A stretch of DNA of 15,173 nucleotides from Bacteroidota bacterium (GTDB lineage: Bacteria; Bacteroidota; Bacteroidia; Flavobacteriales; Flavobacteriaceae): NCBI GenBank assembly GCA_023390775.1, contig JAEWCF010000081.1, positions 1-15,173 of the forward strand. The letters are read 5' to 3'. The notes beneath the pieces are model-generated. The model saw nothing but the letters and a program-made list of their open reading frames with translations, did no database searches and had not been told where the DNA came from. Of the stretch, positions 7,633 through 14,752 are shown piece after piece. Position numbers and translations under genes: made by a program. How positions within the stretch are numbered: position 1 is the first letter of the stretch; the number at the start of each line of letters is the position of its first letter.

Positions 7633-8730
7633 ATGACAAACCAAAAGCCGCTTGCCAGAATTGCCCTTGTCGGGGATTCGCTTGGCGGGGGCGGTGCCGA
7701 GAAAATCCACGCCACCTTGTCACACTTTCTAACCGATCGCGGGCTGACGGTTGTCAACATTATCTTTCTCGACAGGATTTCCTATGATTTCGCGGGGGAA
7801 CTGATTAACCTGGGGAAGGTCGCGGCCTATTCGGGGCCTTTGCGGAGGAAGTGGCGGAGATTTGCCGCCCTGCGGAAGTTATTTGGCGGAAAGAAGTTTG
7901 ATGCCGTTGTCGATTTCAGGATGCGCCCGTCGTTTCTGCAGGAATGGCTGCTGCAAAAGTTCGCCTATCCTGACAATGTTTTCTACACCGTGCATTCGTC
8001 GGTACTGCGATTTTACTTTCCGTCACACACCGGGCTTTCACGAATCCTGTACCGCGGCCAAAAACTAATCGCCGTCTCCGAAGGAATCGCGCAGAAAATC
8101 CGCCGGCAGCGCCTTGCCGAAAATGTTTCGGTGATCCACAACCTGTTTGACCTGGAGCGGATCGCGCATTGTTCAGGCCCCGATCCGGCCCCCGAAGATT
8201 ACATTTTGGCGGTCGGCCGCATGAACGACGGCATCAAACAATTTGACCGGTTGATCGAATGTTACGCACGCACCGATCTGGCAGCCCGTGGAATCAGGCT
8301 GGTCCTGCTGGGCGAGGGCGAAAACCTGGAACAATACCGAAAACTCGCAGTGCGCCTCGGCCTTGCCCAGTCGGTGGAATTTATGGGCTTCGTGGAAAAT
8401 CCGTATCCCGTGTACGCAAAGGCCCGCTTTCTTGTGCTTTGCAGCAAAAACGAGGGTTTTCCCAACGTACTCGTCGAGGCGCTCGCCAGCGGAACCCCCG
8501 TGGTTTCCTTCGACTGCGAAACGGGCCCGGGCGAGATCATCCTTCACGGACAAAACGGGATGCTCGTGCCCGATCAGGATTTCGAGGCGCTCGCAAAGAT
8601 TATGGAGGAGTTGCCGCAATCGGCGGAACTGGAAACAATGCGGGTGAATGCCAGGGTTTCCGTAACGCGCTTTTCGGTAAGGGAAATCGGGCCCCGCTGG
8701 CTGTCGGTGCTCAAAATTGACGTAAGTTAG
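7633..8730 (+). CDS. Glycosyltransferase family 4 (GT-B fold)
   Basis: A 365-aa cytosolic, probably membrane-associated, glycosyltransferase. The N-terminal acceptor domain carries the glycine-rich SLGGGGAEKI loop (residues 16-25). The C-terminal donor domain has ILAVGRMNDGIKQFDRLIEC, LVLLGEGE, and the classical SKNEGFPNVLVEALASGTPVV with the retaining-GT pair Glu274 and Glu282 (E-x7-E). This is a textbook GT4 layout (GalNAc/Glc/Man-type transferases of O-antigen loci); the donor sugar is unknown. fdtA starts 4 nt after the stop, so the two genes are probably one transcript. Confidence 0.92.
   Translation: MTNQKPLARIALVGDSLGGGGAEKIHATLSHFLTDRGLTVVNIIFLDRISYDFAGELINLGKVAAYSGPLRRKWRRFAALRKLFGGKKFDAVVDFRMRPSFLQEWLLQKFAYPDNVFYTVHSSVLRFYFPSHTGLSRILYRGQKLIAVSEGIAQKIRRQRLAENVSVIHNLFDLERIAHCSGPDPAPEDYILAVGRMNDGIKQFDRLIECYARTDLAARGIRLVLLGEGENLEQYRKLAVRLGLAQSVEFMGFVENPYPVYAKARFLVLCSKNEGFPNVLVEALASGTPVVSFDCETGPGEIILHGQNGMLVPDQDFEALAKIMEELPQSAELETMRVNARVSVTRFSVREIGPRWLSVLKIDVS
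8723..8730 (+). promoter_or_regulatory. Weak -7-like box overlapping the GT4 stop, upstream of fdtA
   Basis: TAAGTTAG has one mismatch to TAnnTTTG and is followed by CGCC and then ATG. This is the same 4-nt spacing as the RNA methyltransferase gene, where TTTGCGCC precedes GTG. It may give fdtA a second, leaderless transcript. It overlaps coding sequence, so the evidence is slight. Confidence 0.25.
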
Positions 8731-8734
8731 CGCC

Positions 8735-9130
8735 ATGGAAATTTCGCTTATCAGCCTGCCAAAAGTCGAAGATCCCCGGGGCAACCTCGCCATCGTTGAA
8801 AAGGAGGCCATACCCTTTGCGATCAGGCGCGTCTATTATCTGTTCGATGTGCCTTCCTCGGCCCGGCGCGGCGGCCATGCGCACAAAAACGTGGTCGAAT
8901 TGCTGATTCCCGTCGCGGGAAGTTTCGACGTGATCCTCGACGATGGCCTGGCCCGTAAGACCGTCACGCTCAACAAGCCCGACAAAGGCCTGCTCATTCC
9001 CGTGAACACATGGCGCGAACTCGAGAACTTTTCGGCGGGATCGGTTTGTTTGGTATTGGCTTCGGAGGTATTCACCGAGGAGGATTACATCCGCGATTAC
9101 GAAATGTTCCGCGAATATCTGAATCGCTGA
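8735..9130 (+). CDS. fdtA: dTDP-4-oxo-6-deoxyglucose 3,4-ketoisomerase (FdtA/QdtA cupin)
   Basis: A 131-aa single-domain cupin of the WxcM-like/FdtA family, the usual length. Diagnostic features are DPRGNLAIVEK (residues 13-23), RRVYYLFDVP (31-40), ARRGGHAHKNV with the conserved pair His48 and His50, and the second-strand run FDVILDDG...VTLNKPDKGLLIPVNTWRELENFS. The family moves the keto group of dTDP-4-oxo-6-deoxy-D-glucose from C4 to C3, giving the 3-oxo sugar that a DegT aminotransferase converts to Fuc3N (FdtA route) or Qui3N (QdtA route). Sequence alone does not separate the two outcomes here. Its expected partner aminotransferase lies 4.5 kb upstream in a different transcription unit. 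It ends at 9130, and the convergent GT2 gene's stop codon begins at 9131 with no gap. Confidence 0.9.
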   Translation: MEISLISLPKVEDPRGNLAIVEKEAIPFAIRRVYYLFDVPSSARRGGHAHKNVVELLIPVAGSFDVILDDGLARKTVTLNKPDKGLLIPVNTWRELENFSAGSVCLVLASEVFTEEDYIRDYEMFREYLNR

Positions 9131-10075
9131 TCAGCGGCCAAAACTGGTCACGCGGATGCCGTGGCGTAAAAGCCACCATTTCGCTTTCTTAAGAATCCGC
9201 ACCAATTGCACGGGCATCACGAGCATGGCTTTTTGTGCCGATGTGAGATTTTTGCGGTCGATCTCGGCGCTGAGGGATTCAAATTTTTCGCGCGCGCCCT
9301 CCATTTTATAGGACATCGCCAAAAAATAACGGTTGGCATCCAAAAACTTCTTTAAGGAAGCATGGCCGGGGTTTTCACGTTCGTATTTCGCGAAATCGGT
9401 GATCGTTTTGTAGCGAAGCGCCGCCGTCGTGATCTGGTTTTGCGAAAAGATCCTGTACACGGCAAGAGGCTCGTTGAGATAGGCTGTTTTGAGTTTGAGG
9501 TTGGCGCGGATGTTCCAGTCGGTGTCTTCGCCAAAGGTGACCGACGGATCAAAAAGACCCGCTTTTTCAAACGCGGATTTCCTGACCACCGAGCTCCCGA
9601 ACCAATAGGGCGGCTGGAACAACGCCGACTCGAAATAATCTTCAATGATTCCCGATTCGCCTTCCCTGATCCTGACGTTCAGCGACAGGGGCACATCATG
9701 TCCGTCGCCGCGGTCTTCGCTGTAACGCGTTGCAAAAATATCGGATTGCGGATACTCGCGGATCAACCCATTTATTTTTTCCAGGAATAGGGGTTTCCAG
9801 AGATCGTCGGCGTCGAGAAAGGCTATGAAGTCGGCACCGGCTGCGGCAATTCCGGTGTTCCGCGCGGCCGACAGACCCAGATTCCGCGGGTGGCTGATGA
9901 TCCTGATCCGGCCATCGGACATTTTTGAAATCACCTCCGGGCTGTTGTCGTTGGAAGCGTCATCGACCACCAGGAGTTCGAAATCGCCGAAGGTCTGCCC
10001 CAGGACGCTCGCGATGGCATCGGACACAAACGATTCCTTGTTGTAGAGCGGCATGACGACCGAAAAGTACGGCAT
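9131..10075 (-). CDS. Glycosyltransferase family 2 (GT-A fold)
   Basis: A 314-aa protein with a complete N-terminal GT2 domain. MPYFSVVMPLYNKESFVSDAI is followed by LLVVDDASND (nucleotide-binding Asp38/Asp39), NLGLSAARNTGIAAAGADFIAFLDADD (metal-binding DAD at 88-90), and FGEDTDW with the probable catalytic Asp (ED at 183-184). The C-terminal ~100 residues are basic and end in an amphipathic region (LVRILKKAKWWLLRHGIRV) likely to contact the membrane. It is an inverting transferase acting on a nucleotide-sugar donor; specificity is unknown. The ATG at 10075 is used rather than one 13 codons upstream because the family starts at P-x-x-S-V-V-M-P and a promoter box lies in between. It is a single-gene unit facing fdtA tail to tail. 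Confidence 0.9.
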   Translation of the reverse strand: MPYFSVVMPLYNKESFVSDAIASVLGQTFGDFELLVVDDASNDNSPEVISKMSDGRIRIISHPRNLGLSAARNTGIAAAGADFIAFLDADDLWKPLFLEKINGLIREYPQSDIFATRYSEDRGDGHDVPLSLNVRIREGESGIIEDYFESALFQPPYWFGSSVVRKSAFEKAGLFDPSVTFGEDTDWNIRANLKLKTAYLNEPLAVYRIFSQNQITTAALRYKTITDFAKYERENPGHASLKKFLDANRYFLAMSYKMEGAREKFESLSAEIDRKNLTSAQKAMLVMPVQLVRILKKAKWWLLRHGIRVTSFGR

Positions 10076-10091
10076 CTTCAAGGGTTTGCGC

Positions 10092-10099
10092 CAAAGATA
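10092..10099 (-). promoter_or_regulatory. -7 promoter box of the GT2 gene
   Basis: The minus strand reads TATCTTTG, a perfect TAnnTTTG match, 16 nt upstream of the ATG at 10075. It shares a 58-bp divergent gap with the plus-strand box at 10121-10128. Confidence 0.6.
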
Positions 10100-10120
10100 G
10101 GGAAAGCCGCCCAAAAGCCG

Positions 10121-10128
10121 TATTTTTG
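10121..10128 (+). promoter_or_regulatory. -7 promoter box of the GT4-like/oxygenase pair
   Basis: TATTTTTG is a perfect TAnnTTTG match, with only 5 nt (ACCCG) before the GTG at 10134. It implies a leaderless transcript and supports the GTG start. No -33 TTG is visible at the right distance. Confidence 0.6.
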
Positions 10129-10133
10129 ACCCG

Positions 10134-11240
10134 GTGCAGCAGCTTCACATCATCAGCTTTGACAATCCCCATCCACCGAGTTACGGCGGCGTGATCGACG
10201 TTTATTTCAAGATCAGGGCCTTGCACGGCCTTGGGTGGAAAATCCATCTGCACTGTTTTACCGACGAGCAAAACGTTCCCGCCGCGTTGAACGCAATCAC
10301 GGAAAAAGTCCATTTTTACCGCACGTCCAAATCACCGTTGCTGCTGTTTTCGAGATGGCCGTTTTCGGTGGTTTCCCGCCGTCACGGGGATTTGCTGAAA
10401 AACCTGCGGGAGGTGGATGCGCCTATCCTTTTCGAGGGCCTCAAGACGACCTGGCTTGTGTCGGCCGACGGGCTTCCCGGCATCCGGAAAGTTTTGCGCC
10501 TGCACAACATCGAACAGGATTATTTTGCGGGGATCGCCGGGAGCGAACAGTCGTGGTGGCGCAGGATCACCTATGGAATGGAGGCGAAAAAATACGCCCG
10601 TTACGACGCTGTCCTTGCAAAATTTGACCATGTGGCCTGTCTCTCCAAGTCCGAGCATCAGCAGGTTGCGGCGCGCTTTGGCAATTCGGTTTACGTGCCC
10701 GTCTTTCATGGGAATACGAGCGTGAGGCAAATGGACGGCTTCGGAAAAAACGTTCTTTACCACGGGGATCTGGGCACTTCGGACAATGTCAGGTCGGCCC
10801 TTTTCCTGATCGATTGCTTCCGTGAAATGCCCGAAATCGAACTCGTGATCGCATCGGGGACCCGCAATGCCGAAGTGGACAGGAGAATCGCATCGGCTTC
10901 CAATATCAGCTTCGTGCGCTTCAATGAGTTCAGTGAGCTCGAAACGCTTTTCGGGCAGGCGCACATCAACATCAGTTGGTCCTTCCAGCGTTCGGGAACC
11001 AAACTAAAGGTGATAAATTCCCTGTATTGCGGGCGCCATTGCGTGATCAACCAGAACATAACCGATGACGAAAATCTGGTTTCACTGTGCAGCATCGCCC
11101 TGGACAAAACAGAACTTCAATTACAAATCAGGCACCTGATGGGGCAGCGTTATGCCGATTCCGGGCGCCGCGGCGAAGTGCTGGAAAAATATCTGGACGA
11201 CTTCGGCAACGCGGCCATACTTGCAAAACTGTTGTCATGA
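10134..11240 (+). CDS. Glycosyltransferase, GT4-like (GT-B fold)
   Basis: A 368-aa protein read from a GTG. The N-terminal half has the GT-B acceptor-domain pattern (LHIISFDNPHPPSYGGVIDVYFKIRALHGLGWKIHLHCF, then KVLRLHNIEQDYF). The C-terminal half has a nucleotide-sugar-binding-like region (NVLYHGDLGTSDNVRSALFLID, ELVIASGTRN, FVRFNEFSELETLFGQAHINISWSFQRSGTKLKVINSLYCGRHCVIN). The classical E-x7-E is replaced by a divergent GTKLKVINSL segment, as in some Bacteroidota GT4 relatives, so assignment to the superfamily is firmer than to GT4 itself. GTG is the only start compatible with the family N terminus and the promoter box. Its TGA overlaps the oxygenase ATG (11237-11240), suggesting coupled translation and a linked function. 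Confidence 0.8.
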   Translation: MQQLHIISFDNPHPPSYGGVIDVYFKIRALHGLGWKIHLHCFTDEQNVPAALNAITEKVHFYRTSKSPLLLFSRWPFSVVSRRHGDLLKNLREVDAPILFEGLKTTWLVSADGLPGIRKVLRLHNIEQDYFAGIAGSEQSWWRRITYGMEAKKYARYDAVLAKFDHVACLSKSEHQQVAARFGNSVYVPVFHGNTSVRQMDGFGKNVLYHGDLGTSDNVRSALFLIDCFREMPEIELVIASGTRNAEVDRRIASASNISFVRFNEFSELETLFGQAHINISWSFQRSGTKLKVINSLYCGRHCVINQNITDDENLVSLCSIALDKTELQLQIRHLMGQRYADSGRRGEVLEKYLDDFGNAAILAKLLS

Positions 11241-12079
11241 GCGCAAAATACACAAGGACCCAACTGGCCCAAATGATCCTGCATCGCCTGTCCGAAAAAG
11301 CTGCGGAACTCTCGGCCATGTTTGCCGATACCCAAAATGGGATCGGTTATTTTTTCATCGACGACCTGTTGCCCGAAGCGATCGCGCTGGAAATCCATGA
11401 AGCATTTCCGCCATTGGAGAAAATGACACACAAGAAAAGCATCCGCGAGGACAAATTCGTCGCTGCCCAAATGGATCGTTACCACCCGCTTCTCGAGGAG
11501 GCCATTTATGCTTTTCAGGACCCGCGCGTGGTGGCGCTTTTTGGCGATATCTGTCGGATTCCCGGATTGGTCCCGGATGAATATCTGTATGCGGGCGGCA
11601 TTTCGGCGATGGCGCACAAGCAGTTTTTGAATCCGCATTTGGACAATTCGCACGACCGCGACCGCAACCGCTGGAGGGTCCTTAACATCCTTTACTACGT
11701 CACGCCCGGTTGGCAGCCCGAATTTGGCGGAAACCTCGAGCTTTGGCCCGCGGGGCTTAAGGGTGAGCCTGTGACCATCCACAGCAAATTCAACCGGTTG
11801 GCGCTGATGGCCACGCACAATGGATCGCTGCATTCGGTTTCGCCCGTGGTGCATGAGGGGGTGAGGTGCTGCGTCTCGAATTATTACTTCTCCGATCAGC
11901 CGCTTTCAACAGAAGATCGTTTCCACGTGACGGTCTTCCGCGCAAGGCCCGGCCAAAAGCTTACCGATGCCGCATTGTTGCTGGACGGATGGCTTCGGAT
12001 GGCGCTGCGCAAAATTTTCAGGAAAGGCGTTCGGGAAAATCCGCACGTCTATAAACGAAAGCCGGATCAGAACCCGTAG
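11237..12079 (+). CDS. 2-oxoglutarate/Fe(II)-dependent oxygenase (prolyl-4-hydroxylase-like)
   Basis: A 280-aa protein with a double-stranded beta-helix oxygenase core. PHLDNSHDRDRNRWRVLNILYYVTPGW supplies the first His134-x-Asp136 of the metal triad. FGGNLELWP is the usual strand after it. LHSVSPV supplies the distal His199, and RCCVSNYYFS supplies Arg210, spaced as the residue that binds the 2-oxoglutarate carboxylate. Such enzymes hydroxylate a C-H bond with O2 and 2-oxoglutarate; the substrate here is unknown, and a sugar, a lipid or a protein residue is possible. The ATG at 11237 overlaps the preceding stop; longer upstream readings run through the glycosyltransferase gene and are rejected. 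Coupling to a glycosyltransferase suggests it modifies the glycan or its acceptor. The gene end overlaps the convergent GT2 gene by 13 bp. Confidence 0.85.
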   Translation: MSAKYTRTQLAQMILHRLSEKAAELSAMFADTQNGIGYFFIDDLLPEAIALEIHEAFPPLEKMTHKKSIREDKFVAAQMDRYHPLLEEAIYAFQDPRVVALFGDICRIPGLVPDEYLYAGGISAMAHKQFLNPHLDNSHDRDRNRWRVLNILYYVTPGWQPEFGGNLELWPAGLKGEPVTIHSKFNRLALMATHNGSLHSVSPVVHEGVRCCVSNYYFSDQPLSTEDRFHVTVFRARPGQKLTDAALLLDGWLRMALRKIFRKGVRENPHVYKRKPDQNP

Positions 12080-12774
12080 CGGAAAATGCACCAAATGGCG
12101 CGGAAGCCGTCCTTCCAATTGATTTTCTTCCCTTCCTCATAGGTGCGCCCGTAGTAGGAAATCCCGACCTCGTAGATGCGAATACCCTTGATCTTGGCGA
12201 TCTTGGCCGTGACCTCCGGCTCAAACCCGAAACGCTTTTCGCGCAAATCGAGCGATTGGAGTTTTTGGGTATCGAAAAGCTTGTAACAGGTTTCCATGTC
12301 GGTCAGGTTCAGGTTGGTGAACATGTTGGAAAGCCCGGTCAAAATCTTGTTGCCGATGGTGTGCCAGTAAAAAAGTACCCGGTGCGGCCGGCCGCCCATG
12401 AAGCGGGAACCGTAGACCACGTCGGCATGACCTTCGAGCGCCGGTTTGAGCAGGATGCCGTATTCGGCGGGATCGTACTCGAGATCGGCGTCCTGGATGA
12501 TGGTAAAGTGGCCCGAGGCCAACGCGATACCCGTGTGGAGCGCGGCGCCTTTTCCCCGGTTTTTGTCGTGTTCGAGCAGCCTTGCGGGGAATTCGGGATT
12601 GTTTTCGAGATAGCGTTTGATGGAATCCGATGTTCCGTCGGTGGAGCAATCGTTGACGATGATGATCTCTTTTTCCACGCCGGCAGGCATCGGGGATACG
12701 CGGATCTTGTCCAGGATCTTGTGTACGGTCGCCGCTTCGTTGTAGACGGGAATGATGATGGAAAGCAGGGTCAT
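12067..12774 (-). CDS. DPM1-like family 2 glycosyltransferase (polyprenyl-phosphate sugar synthase)
   Basis: A 235-aa soluble GT2 of the dolichyl/undecaprenyl-phosphate glycosyltransferase group. LSIIIPVYNEAATVHKILDKI opens the domain. It is followed by IIIVNDCSTDGT, EHDKNRGKGAALHTGIALASG, the metal-binding DAD at 95-97 in IIQDADLEYDP, VVYGSRFMGG, and the group signature TDMETCYKLFDTQ (158-170), then GFEPEVTAKIAK and YEVGISYYGRTYEEGKKINWKDG. Members move glucose or mannose from a nucleotide donor onto a polyprenyl phosphate at the cytosolic face. It lacks the C-terminal membrane helices of ArnC/GtrB-type relatives, as DPM1-type enzymes do. It is divergent from a GT-C-like gene, the type of enzyme that uses such lipid-linked donors. 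Product identity is unknown. Confidence 0.9.
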   Translation of the reverse strand: MTLLSIIIPVYNEAATVHKILDKIRVSPMPAGVEKEIIIVNDCSTDGTSDSIKRYLENNPEFPARLLEHDKNRGKGAALHTGIALASGHFTIIQDADLEYDPAEYGILLKPALEGHADVVYGSRFMGGRPHRVLFYWHTIGNKILTGLSNMFTNLNLTDMETCYKLFDTQKLQSLDLREKRFGFEPEVTAKIAKIKGIRIYEVGISYYGRTYEEGKKINWKDGFRAIWCIFRYGF

Positions 12775-12778
12775 GCCG

Positions 12779-12786
12779 CAAAGCTA
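12779..12786 (-). promoter_or_regulatory. -7 promoter box of the DPM1-like gene
   Basis: The minus strand reads TAGCTTTG, a perfect TAnnTTTG match, followed by CGGC and then the ATG at 12774. A TTG lies 19 nt upstream of the box, which suits a -33 element. The 4-nt spacing to ATG suggests a leaderless mRNA. Confidence 0.65.
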
Positions 12787-12817
12787 CGCGCTAATTCCAA
12801 TAAAGCAATTAAATGGC

Positions 12818-12825
12818 TATTTTTG
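12818..12825 (+). promoter_or_regulatory. -7 promoter box of the GT-C-like gene
   Basis: TATTTTTG is a perfect TAnnTTTG match, 4 nt (AGCG) before the ATG at 12830. It is in the 55-bp divergent gap opposite the DPM1-like gene's box. Confidence 0.6.
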
Positions 12826-12829
12826 AGCG

Positions 12830-14077
12830 ATGAAATTTTGGCCGGCAGTCCTGCAAAAGCACCGATATCCGCTTGTCCTGGTGACGATTTCCCTAGTGTG
12901 GCTGATCCTCTTTGAAGCGGCGACCCAAATGGCGCGGCAGGGGATCGTCTATCCCGATTCCCAGTCGTATATCGTCTCGGCCGAGAACCTCTACCTGCAC
13001 TTTCGCGGACACAATTTCAGGCCCCTGCTGATGGCGGTCCTGACGGGCGTTCCCTATTTGTTTAACGGCGACCGGGCAGATATCCTGAATTTCAACCTTG
13101 CGGTTAACGTGTTTTGCTGGATTGCATCGGTGTGGCTGGTCTTCTCGATCGCCAAAAATTATGTGTCCGAACGTTGGGCGTTTCTATCATCCATGCTATT
13201 TATCGGGATGATGGGGTCCTCGGCGCTCGTCTTCCACCTCCTCACCGAAACAATCTACCTGTCCATGATCCTGCTGGCGGTCTGGCTGTTGTTGCGGTAC
13301 GAAAACCAGGGCTGTTACCCTTATCTCGCGCTCGGGCTGTCGATCCTTTTGCTGACCATGCTGGTGCGCCCGGGCGGAATGGTCTTCGCCGTCATCGCAA
13401 CGTTGTTTTACGCCCGGGATCTGTTGGCCCGTGGAATTTCGCGTACGCAGTCGTGGATCGCCGGGGCACTCGTGTTGATTGCGGTCCAATGCATCGGGAT
13501 GCGCTATCAATTCGGGAATTTCACGCTGAGTTACATCGACACGGTAACCTATTATAATTACTTGGGATCCAAGGCTCAGGCATTCGCCGACGGAAAAACC
13601 TACAGCCAGGAAAACAACCTTCGAAGTGACGACATCTACCCCTTGCCGGGCCCGGAGCAAAAGAGGCTGGCGTCGGCGGATTTTATCAGGCAATTTAAAT
13701 CGCACCCGGAGTTTTTGGCCCTTGCCTACGCCGATAACCTTCTTGAAAACAGCAAGACCGGATCGACCCCGATTGCCGATTGCAAAAACCTCCACGGTTC
13801 GAAGGCATTTTTCGGCCCGGAATTATTTTGGATTTCCAAATGGCAGAACCGGATTTTTTCGGTGGCGGGAATCCTGGCGGGGTCTTTCTTCCTGCTGATC
13901 GGCACCCGGGTGCAGCGCATCATGGCGCTGTTTGTCATGACCACGGTTTTCCTCTCCGGGATTTCGTGCTCACAGGGCGACCGATTCCACATCGTGACCT
14001 TTCCGGTGACGATTGTCCTCTGTGCGATTGCAGTCAAAAAAATTACACGGTACGCTGCACCACCTCGAATAGGGTAG
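12830..14077 (+). CDS. GT-C-like polytopic membrane glycosyltransferase (function tentative)
   Basis: A 415-aa membrane protein with roughly 9-10 hydrophobic helices and one larger soluble loop (about residues 245-335, rich in D, S and K). After the first helix comes a short loop with VYPDSQSYIVSAENL; an acidic residue there is typical of the GT-C catalytic loop. HLLTETIYLSMILLAVWLLLR resembles the S/T-E-x-x-x-x helix of family 39-like transferases, and a late GDRFHIVTFPVTIVL recalls their R-x-x-x-x-x-P end. Such enzymes take a sugar from a polyprenyl-phosphate donor outside the cytosol. The divergent DPM1-like gene supports that reading. A Wzy polymerase is the main alternative, since no other candidate is present in the window. 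Its last 35 bp overlap the convergent ftsE gene. Confidence 0.65.
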   Translation: MKFWPAVLQKHRYPLVLVTISLVWLILFEAATQMARQGIVYPDSQSYIVSAENLYLHFRGHNFRPLLMAVLTGVPYLFNGDRADILNFNLAVNVFCWIASVWLVFSIAKNYVSERWAFLSSMLFIGMMGSSALVFHLLTETIYLSMILLAVWLLLRYENQGCYPYLALGLSILLLTMLVRPGGMVFAVIATLFYARDLLARGISRTQSWIAGALVLIAVQCIGMRYQFGNFTLSYIDTVTYYNYLGSKAQAFADGKTYSQENNLRSDDIYPLPGPEQKRLASADFIRQFKSHPEFLALAYADNLLENSKTGSTPIADCKNLHGSKAFFGPELFWISKWQNRIFSVAGILAGSFFLLIGTRVQRIMALFVMTTVFLSGISCSQGDRFHIVTFPVTIVLCAIAVKKITRYAAPPRIG

Positions 14078-14726
14078 CGCTCTCCACTTTCAGCGTTTTT
14101 GAAGGGAATTTCATGATCAGCGCATAATCGTGCGTCGCCATGATGATGGTCTTGCCGTTGGCGTTGATCTTCCTCAGGGTTTCCATGACCTCCACGCTGG
14201 TTTGCGGATCGAGGTTCCCGGTGGGCTCATCGGCGAGGATGAGTTCGGGGTCGTTGAGAAGGGCGCGTGCGATCGCGACCCTTTGCTGTTCCCCGCCCGA
14301 AAGCTGGTGCGGCATCTTTTTCTCGAAATTGCGCAAATCGACAAGCCCGAGTACCTCGTTGATCTTGTCGTCCATACGCGCCTGTTCCTTCCAGCCGGTG
14401 GCCCGTAGCACGAACAGCATGTTTTCGCGTACGTTGCGGTCGGGCAGCAGCTTGAAATCCTGGAAAACGATCCCGATTTTCCGGCGAAGAAAGGGAATCT
14501 GGCTTTCCTTGAGCTTGGCAAGGTCGAAATCGACTATTTCGGCACGGCCCTCCACCAGCGGCAGGTCGGCGTAAAGCGTCTTCATGAGGCTGCTTTTCCC
14601 CGAACCCGTTTTCCCGATGATGTAAATGAATTCGCCCTGGCTGACCTCGAGGTTGACATTGGTCAGGATGACGCGGTTGTCCTGATATACGGTAACATTT
14701 TGCAGGGAGAGTACGGGATGCGGCAT
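14043..14726 (-). CDS. ftsE: Cell-division ABC transporter ATP-binding protein FtsE
   Basis: A 227-aa ATPase of normal FtsE length. Motifs in order: Walker A GKTGSGKS (38-45), Q-loop FQD (88-90), signature LSGGEQQR (142-149), Walker B LILADEP (162-168), D-loop NLDP and switch His199. IGIVFQDFKLLPDRNVRENMLF is characteristic of FtsE. With the membrane protein FtsX it controls peptidoglycan hydrolases at the division site. FtsX is not adjacent here, and in many Bacteroidota the two genes are unlinked. The ATG at 14726 fits the family N terminus (MPHPVLSLQNVTVY). The frame stays open upstream to an ATG at 15089, but that stretch is repeat-derived and is not counted as coding. The gene is unrelated to the polysaccharide locus and marks its right border. 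Confidence 0.93.
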   Translation of the reverse strand: MPHPVLSLQNVTVYQDNRVILTNVNLEVSQGEFIYIIGKTGSGKSSLMKTLYADLPLVEGRAEIVDFDLAKLKESQIPFLRRKIGIVFQDFKLLPDRNVRENMLFVLRATGWKEQARMDDKINEVLGLVDLRNFEKKMPHQLSGGEQQRVAIARALLNDPELILADEPTGNLDPQTSVEVMETLRKINANGKTIIMATHDYALIMKFPSKTLKVESATLFEVVQRTV

Positions 14727-14741
14727 TATTGAGATTTTTGG

Positions 14742-14749
14742 TAAAAGTA
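14742..14749 (-). promoter_or_regulatory. Possible -7 box of ftsE
   Basis: The minus strand reads TACTTTTA, one mismatch from TAnnTTTG, 15 nt upstream of the ATG at 14726. It directly follows the 8-bp repeat block, so any upstream promoter element would lie inside the repeats. Confidence 0.35.
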
Positions 14750-14752
14750 GGG

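Noticed and set aside
11150..11854. 234-aa open frame on the minus strand
   Set aside because: It is antisense to the 2-oxoglutarate oxygenase gene, which shows a complete active-site motif set.
12256..12915. 219-aa open frame on the plus strand
   Set aside because: It lies antisense to the DPM1-like GT2 gene and runs across the divergent promoter region; no family features.
13196..13795. 199-aa open frame on the minus strand
   Set aside because: It is antisense to the GT-C-like membrane gene, whose hydrophobic helices are clearly on the plus strand.
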